Assembly: GCA_903832475.1 (NCBI GenBank)
Contig: CAILBQ010000814.1
Coordinates: 1-8,325, forward strand
Reading direction: 5' to 3'
DNA: 8,325 nt
Source of the DNA: an uncultured Acidobacteriota bacterium
GTDB lineage: Bacteria > Acidobacteriota > Terriglobia > Terriglobales > Acidobacteriaceae
In this document: piece after piece, positions 6,741 through 8,325 of the stretch
Layout of the letters: each line of letters opens with the position of its first letter
How positions within the stretch are numbered: the first letter of the stretch is position 1
Position numbers and translations under genes: made by a program
Notes under the pieces: model-generated
Databases searched by the model: none
What the model was told of the DNA's origin: nothing
The model's input: only the letters and a program-made list of their open reading frames with translations

Positions 6741-7982
6741 ATGGCCGACGCCAATTTCCAATTTGTGCAGAGATTCGCGGCCCGACGCGTGGCCACTGCA
6801 CTTACTGATACTCCAGTGGTCATGCTGATAGGACCACGGCAGTGCGGCAAGACTACGCTCGTCCAACAGTTCGCCGATAAAGACCGCGAGTATGTGACCT
6901 TGGATGACGACACTGTGCTCGAAGCCGCTCGCAACGATCCCGCTGGCTTTGTGCGTGGATTCGATCTGGTCACCATCGACGAAGTGCAAAGAGCCCCGGA
7001 ACTTCTGAGAGCCATCAAGAGATCCGTTGATAACGACCGCAGAGCAGGCCGCTTCCTGCTGACGGGATCTGCCAACATTCTCACTCTTCCTCAAGTGTCC
7101 GAGAGCCTTGCAGGCCGCATGGAAATCGTAAACCTGATGCCGATTTCCAGAGCCGAAACACTCGGCAAAGAGCCCACCTTCCTGAAGATGGCATTCCATG
7201 GCAAGTTGGTGAAGCCAGGGCCGGATATCGAAGGCGATCAGCTTGTCCATGCGGTGCTAGTAGGCGGCTACCCGGAGATGCTGCGAAGAGAAGACTTTCG
7301 GCGACGTCAGGCTTGGGCTCGCGACTATGTGAAGGCGATCGTACAGAGGGATGTGCGGGATATTGCGGAAGTAGAGAAGCTGGATCAGTTGCCGCGCCTG
7401 CTCCAGGTACTTGCCCACCAGTCCGGGCAGCTTACCAACTTCACTCAAATCGGCGGACAGATCGGGATGGACGACAAGACTACGAGAAAATATACCGGCA
7501 TCCTCGAACAGCTCTTTCTCGTGCAGCGGGTCTCCCCGTGGTTCCGCAATGAACTGAAGAGACTGATCAAGACCCCTAAATTGCATTTTGTCGACTCTGG
7601 GTTGCTTGCCACCTTGCTGGCATTGACTACTGAGCAGATAGCAAAGGACCGCTCAAAGTTTGGTGCGCTGCTGGAAACGTTTGTATTTGCCGAAGTCATG
7701 AAGCAGATCACATGGTCCGACGAAGGCTATACGCTCCATCACTATCGGGATAAGGATCAGGATGAGATTGACATCGTCGTAGAGGATGAACACGGCGCAC
7801 TAGTCGGTGTTGAGGTCAAAGCAAGCGCAACCGTCCACGCGAGCGACTTCAAAGGGATGAGGAAGCTGTTGGACACATGTGGTGATGATCTAAAACTTGG
7901 AATCGTGATGTATGACGGAACGAAGGTGGTCCCTTTCGGGGACCGCCTATTCGCCGCTCCTATATCTTGCCTGTGGGCTTGA
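6741..7982 (+). CDS. DUF4143-type AAA ATPase with nuclease-like C-terminus
   Basis: A 413-residue ATPase of the AAA_14/DUF4143 family, about the usual length. Seen: Walker A GPRQCGKTT (31-39), Walker B LVTIDEVQR with Asp80-Glu81, a sensor-like FLLTGSAN (105-112), then GGYPEML (175-181) at the DUF4143 entry, a helical/winged-helix middle (about 215-270), and FVDSGLLATLL (283-293). The C-terminus has Glu313, DEID (341-344) and EVK (358-360) in a PD-(D/E)xK-like order, a feature of the family's restriction-endonuclease-like fold. Cellular role is generally unknown; family members are common in accessory regions. The start at ATG 6741 follows a -10 box by 8 bases and lacks a ribosome site. Its neighbours are a tRNA scar on the left and an AbiEii-like toxin start on the right. 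It is predicted to be cytoplasmic. It could also be a housekeeping-type DNA or protein ATPase. Confidence 0.88.
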   Translation: MADANFQFVQRFAARRVATALTDTPVVMLIGPRQCGKTTLVQQFADKDREYVTLDDDTVLEAARNDPAGFVRGFDLVTIDEVQRAPELLRAIKRSVDNDRRAGRFLLTGSANILTLPQVSESLAGRMEIVNLMPISRAETLGKEPTFLKMAFHGKLVKPGPDIEGDQLVHAVLVGGYPEMLRREDFRRRQAWARDYVKAIVQRDVRDIAEVEKLDQLPRLLQVLAHQSGQLTNFTQIGGQIGMDDKTTRKYTGILEQLFLVQRVSPWFRNELKRLIKTPKLHFVDSGLLATLLALTTEQIAKDRSKFGALLETFVFAEVMKQITWSDEGYTLHHYRDKDQDEIDIVVEDEHGALVGVEVKASATVHASDFKGMRKLLDTCGDDLKLGIVMYDGTKVVPFGDRLFAAPISCLWA

Positions 7983-8066
7983 CGCCTCCGTGCCACGATA
8001 TGAATCAAAGGCTAAGTTATTGACGATGGCAGTGGTTGTGATTCGGAAAAATCGGCAAAACCGGCA

Positions 8067-8108
8067 TAGTTGGCAGCCTTTGCTGCCAAATGCTGCCAAA
8101 TTCAACTA
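8067..8108. repeat. Hairpin with 10-base tandem repeat
   Basis: TTGGCAGC (8070-8077) pairs perfectly with GCTGCCAA (8082-8089) around the loop CTTT. TGCTGCCAAA is then present twice in tandem (8081-8090, 8091-8100), so the left arm could pair with either copy. TAGTTG (8067-8072) can also pair with CAACTA (8103-8108) in a longer alternative stem. No T-run follows on either strand. Confidence 0.65.
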
Positions 8109-8249
8109 CGGGTAATCGGGCTGATCCGTGGGCGGACAGCCCGATTGATTTGTGAGAACCGTCTTGCCGAAGTAGTTGGCTTCCCCAAGACCATTTCGAC
8201 TCGTGCTATCGGATCACGCTTCCAATGGAACTATGCAACGCTGGGTTAG
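8070..8249 (+). pseudogene. Short open frame ending 5 bases before the AbiEii-like start
   Basis: This frame has no ATG and opens just after a TAG at 8067-8069. It runs to TAG 8247-8249, with a protein-like final part (LAEVVGFPKTI ... WNYATLG). Its stop lies 5 bases before the next ATG, the spacing expected of an upstream operon partner. AbiEii toxins normally follow an AbiEi antitoxin, so this might be the remnant of one, but I do not recognise AbiEi motifs, and the hairpin at 8114-8146 lies inside the frame. It may be chance. Confidence 0.2.
8114..8146 (+). terminator. Strong hairpin, likely terminator of the ATPase gene
   Basis: AATCGGGCTG (8114-8123) pairs perfectly with CAGCCCGATT (8137-8146). 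Inside, TCCG (8125-8128) pairs with CGGA (8133-8136) around the loop TGGG, leaving one bulged A. The tail GATTTG is only mildly T-rich. It lies 131 bases after the ATPase stop and before the AbiEii-like start, so termination is the simplest role, but an attachment or regulatory RNA structure is possible. Confidence 0.5.
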
Positions 8250-8254
8250 CAACG

Positions 8255-8325
8255 ATGGCCAATGAAGTTTTCGAGGGACAGGTAGCCCTACTCGTCCGTG
8301 TATTGCTCTACGTCGCGACCGAGGC
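8255..8325 (+). CDS. AbiEii/AbiGii-like nucleotidyltransferase toxin, N-terminal part (runs off window)
   Basis: From ATG 8255 the frame stays open to the window end and encodes 23 full codons (MANEVFEGQ, then VALLVRVLLYVAT). This matches the usual first helix of AbiEii/AbiGii-type toxins, where a sequence like QVxLLxRVLPxVA precedes the conserved ALKGGTAINLF nucleotidyltransferase motif. That motif would lie just past the edge, so the call rests on a short stretch. Such toxins modify nucleotides or tRNA and act in type IV toxin-antitoxin and abortive-infection systems, usually with an AbiEi antitoxin encoded just upstream. No clear antitoxin is seen here. No strong Shine-Dalgarno sequence precedes the start. 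Confidence 0.55.
   Translation, partial: MANEVFEGQVALLVRVLLYVATE

Noticed and set aside
6600..7250. 216-codon open frame on the - strand
   Set aside because: It lies opposite the well-supported ATPase gene, and its translation shows no family features.
1..8325. CRISPR array, insertion sequence or integrase gene
   Set aside because: No regularly spaced long repeats, no transposase or recombinase motifs in any frame examined.

Overview
The window reads as a chromosomal stretch of a moderately GC-rich soil-type bacterium. An acidobacterial (Terriglobia-like) source is my best guess, from the protein mix and the tRNA-Phe-like sequence; this is inference and there is no marker gene to prove it. 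All convincing genes lie on the + strand.

Left region (about 205-6285): a run of redox and detoxification genes. In order: an alpha/beta hydrolase of the small esterase/hydroxynitrile-lyase type; a two-part protein joining an antibiotic-biosynthesis-monooxygenase-like (ABM-like) region to a complete zinc-free quinone-oxidoreductase-type MDR; a second two-part protein joining a DJ-1/PfpI cysteine domain to an SMP-30/gluconolactonase-like propeller; a YciI-like small protein whose start overlaps the preceding stop (TAATG); and, after a 258-base gap holding what may be a gene relic, a thioredoxin-reductase-like flavoprotein with a glutaredoxin-like N-terminal domain but no redox CxxC. Hydrolysis, quinone/enone reduction, carbonyl or glyoxal handling, lactone-type hydrolysis and NAD(P)H flavin chemistry fit a pathway that degrades or detoxifies reactive carbonyl, quinone or lactone compounds. 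The substrate cannot be read from the sequence.

Boundary (about 6286-6740): no credible protein gene. It contains, on the - strand, a tRNA-Phe-like sequence with an intact 3' half (anticodon loop with GAA, T-arm, 3' acceptor strand, CCA) but a degenerate 5' half. This looks like a tRNA pseudogene or the footprint of an element that integrated into tRNA-Phe. Short direct repeats follow it, and then three copies of a TAATCCG motif around a good -10 box just before the next gene.

Right region (6741-8325): accessory content. A DUF4143-type AAA ATPase appears to be expressed from a leaderless or very short-leader promoter. It is followed by two strong hairpin/repeat structures and then, cut by the window edge, the first 23 codons of what looks like an AbiEii/AbiGii nucleotidyltransferase toxin. 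From the orientation of the tRNA-like sequence, the mobile or defence-type DNA should lie to its right, which agrees with this content.
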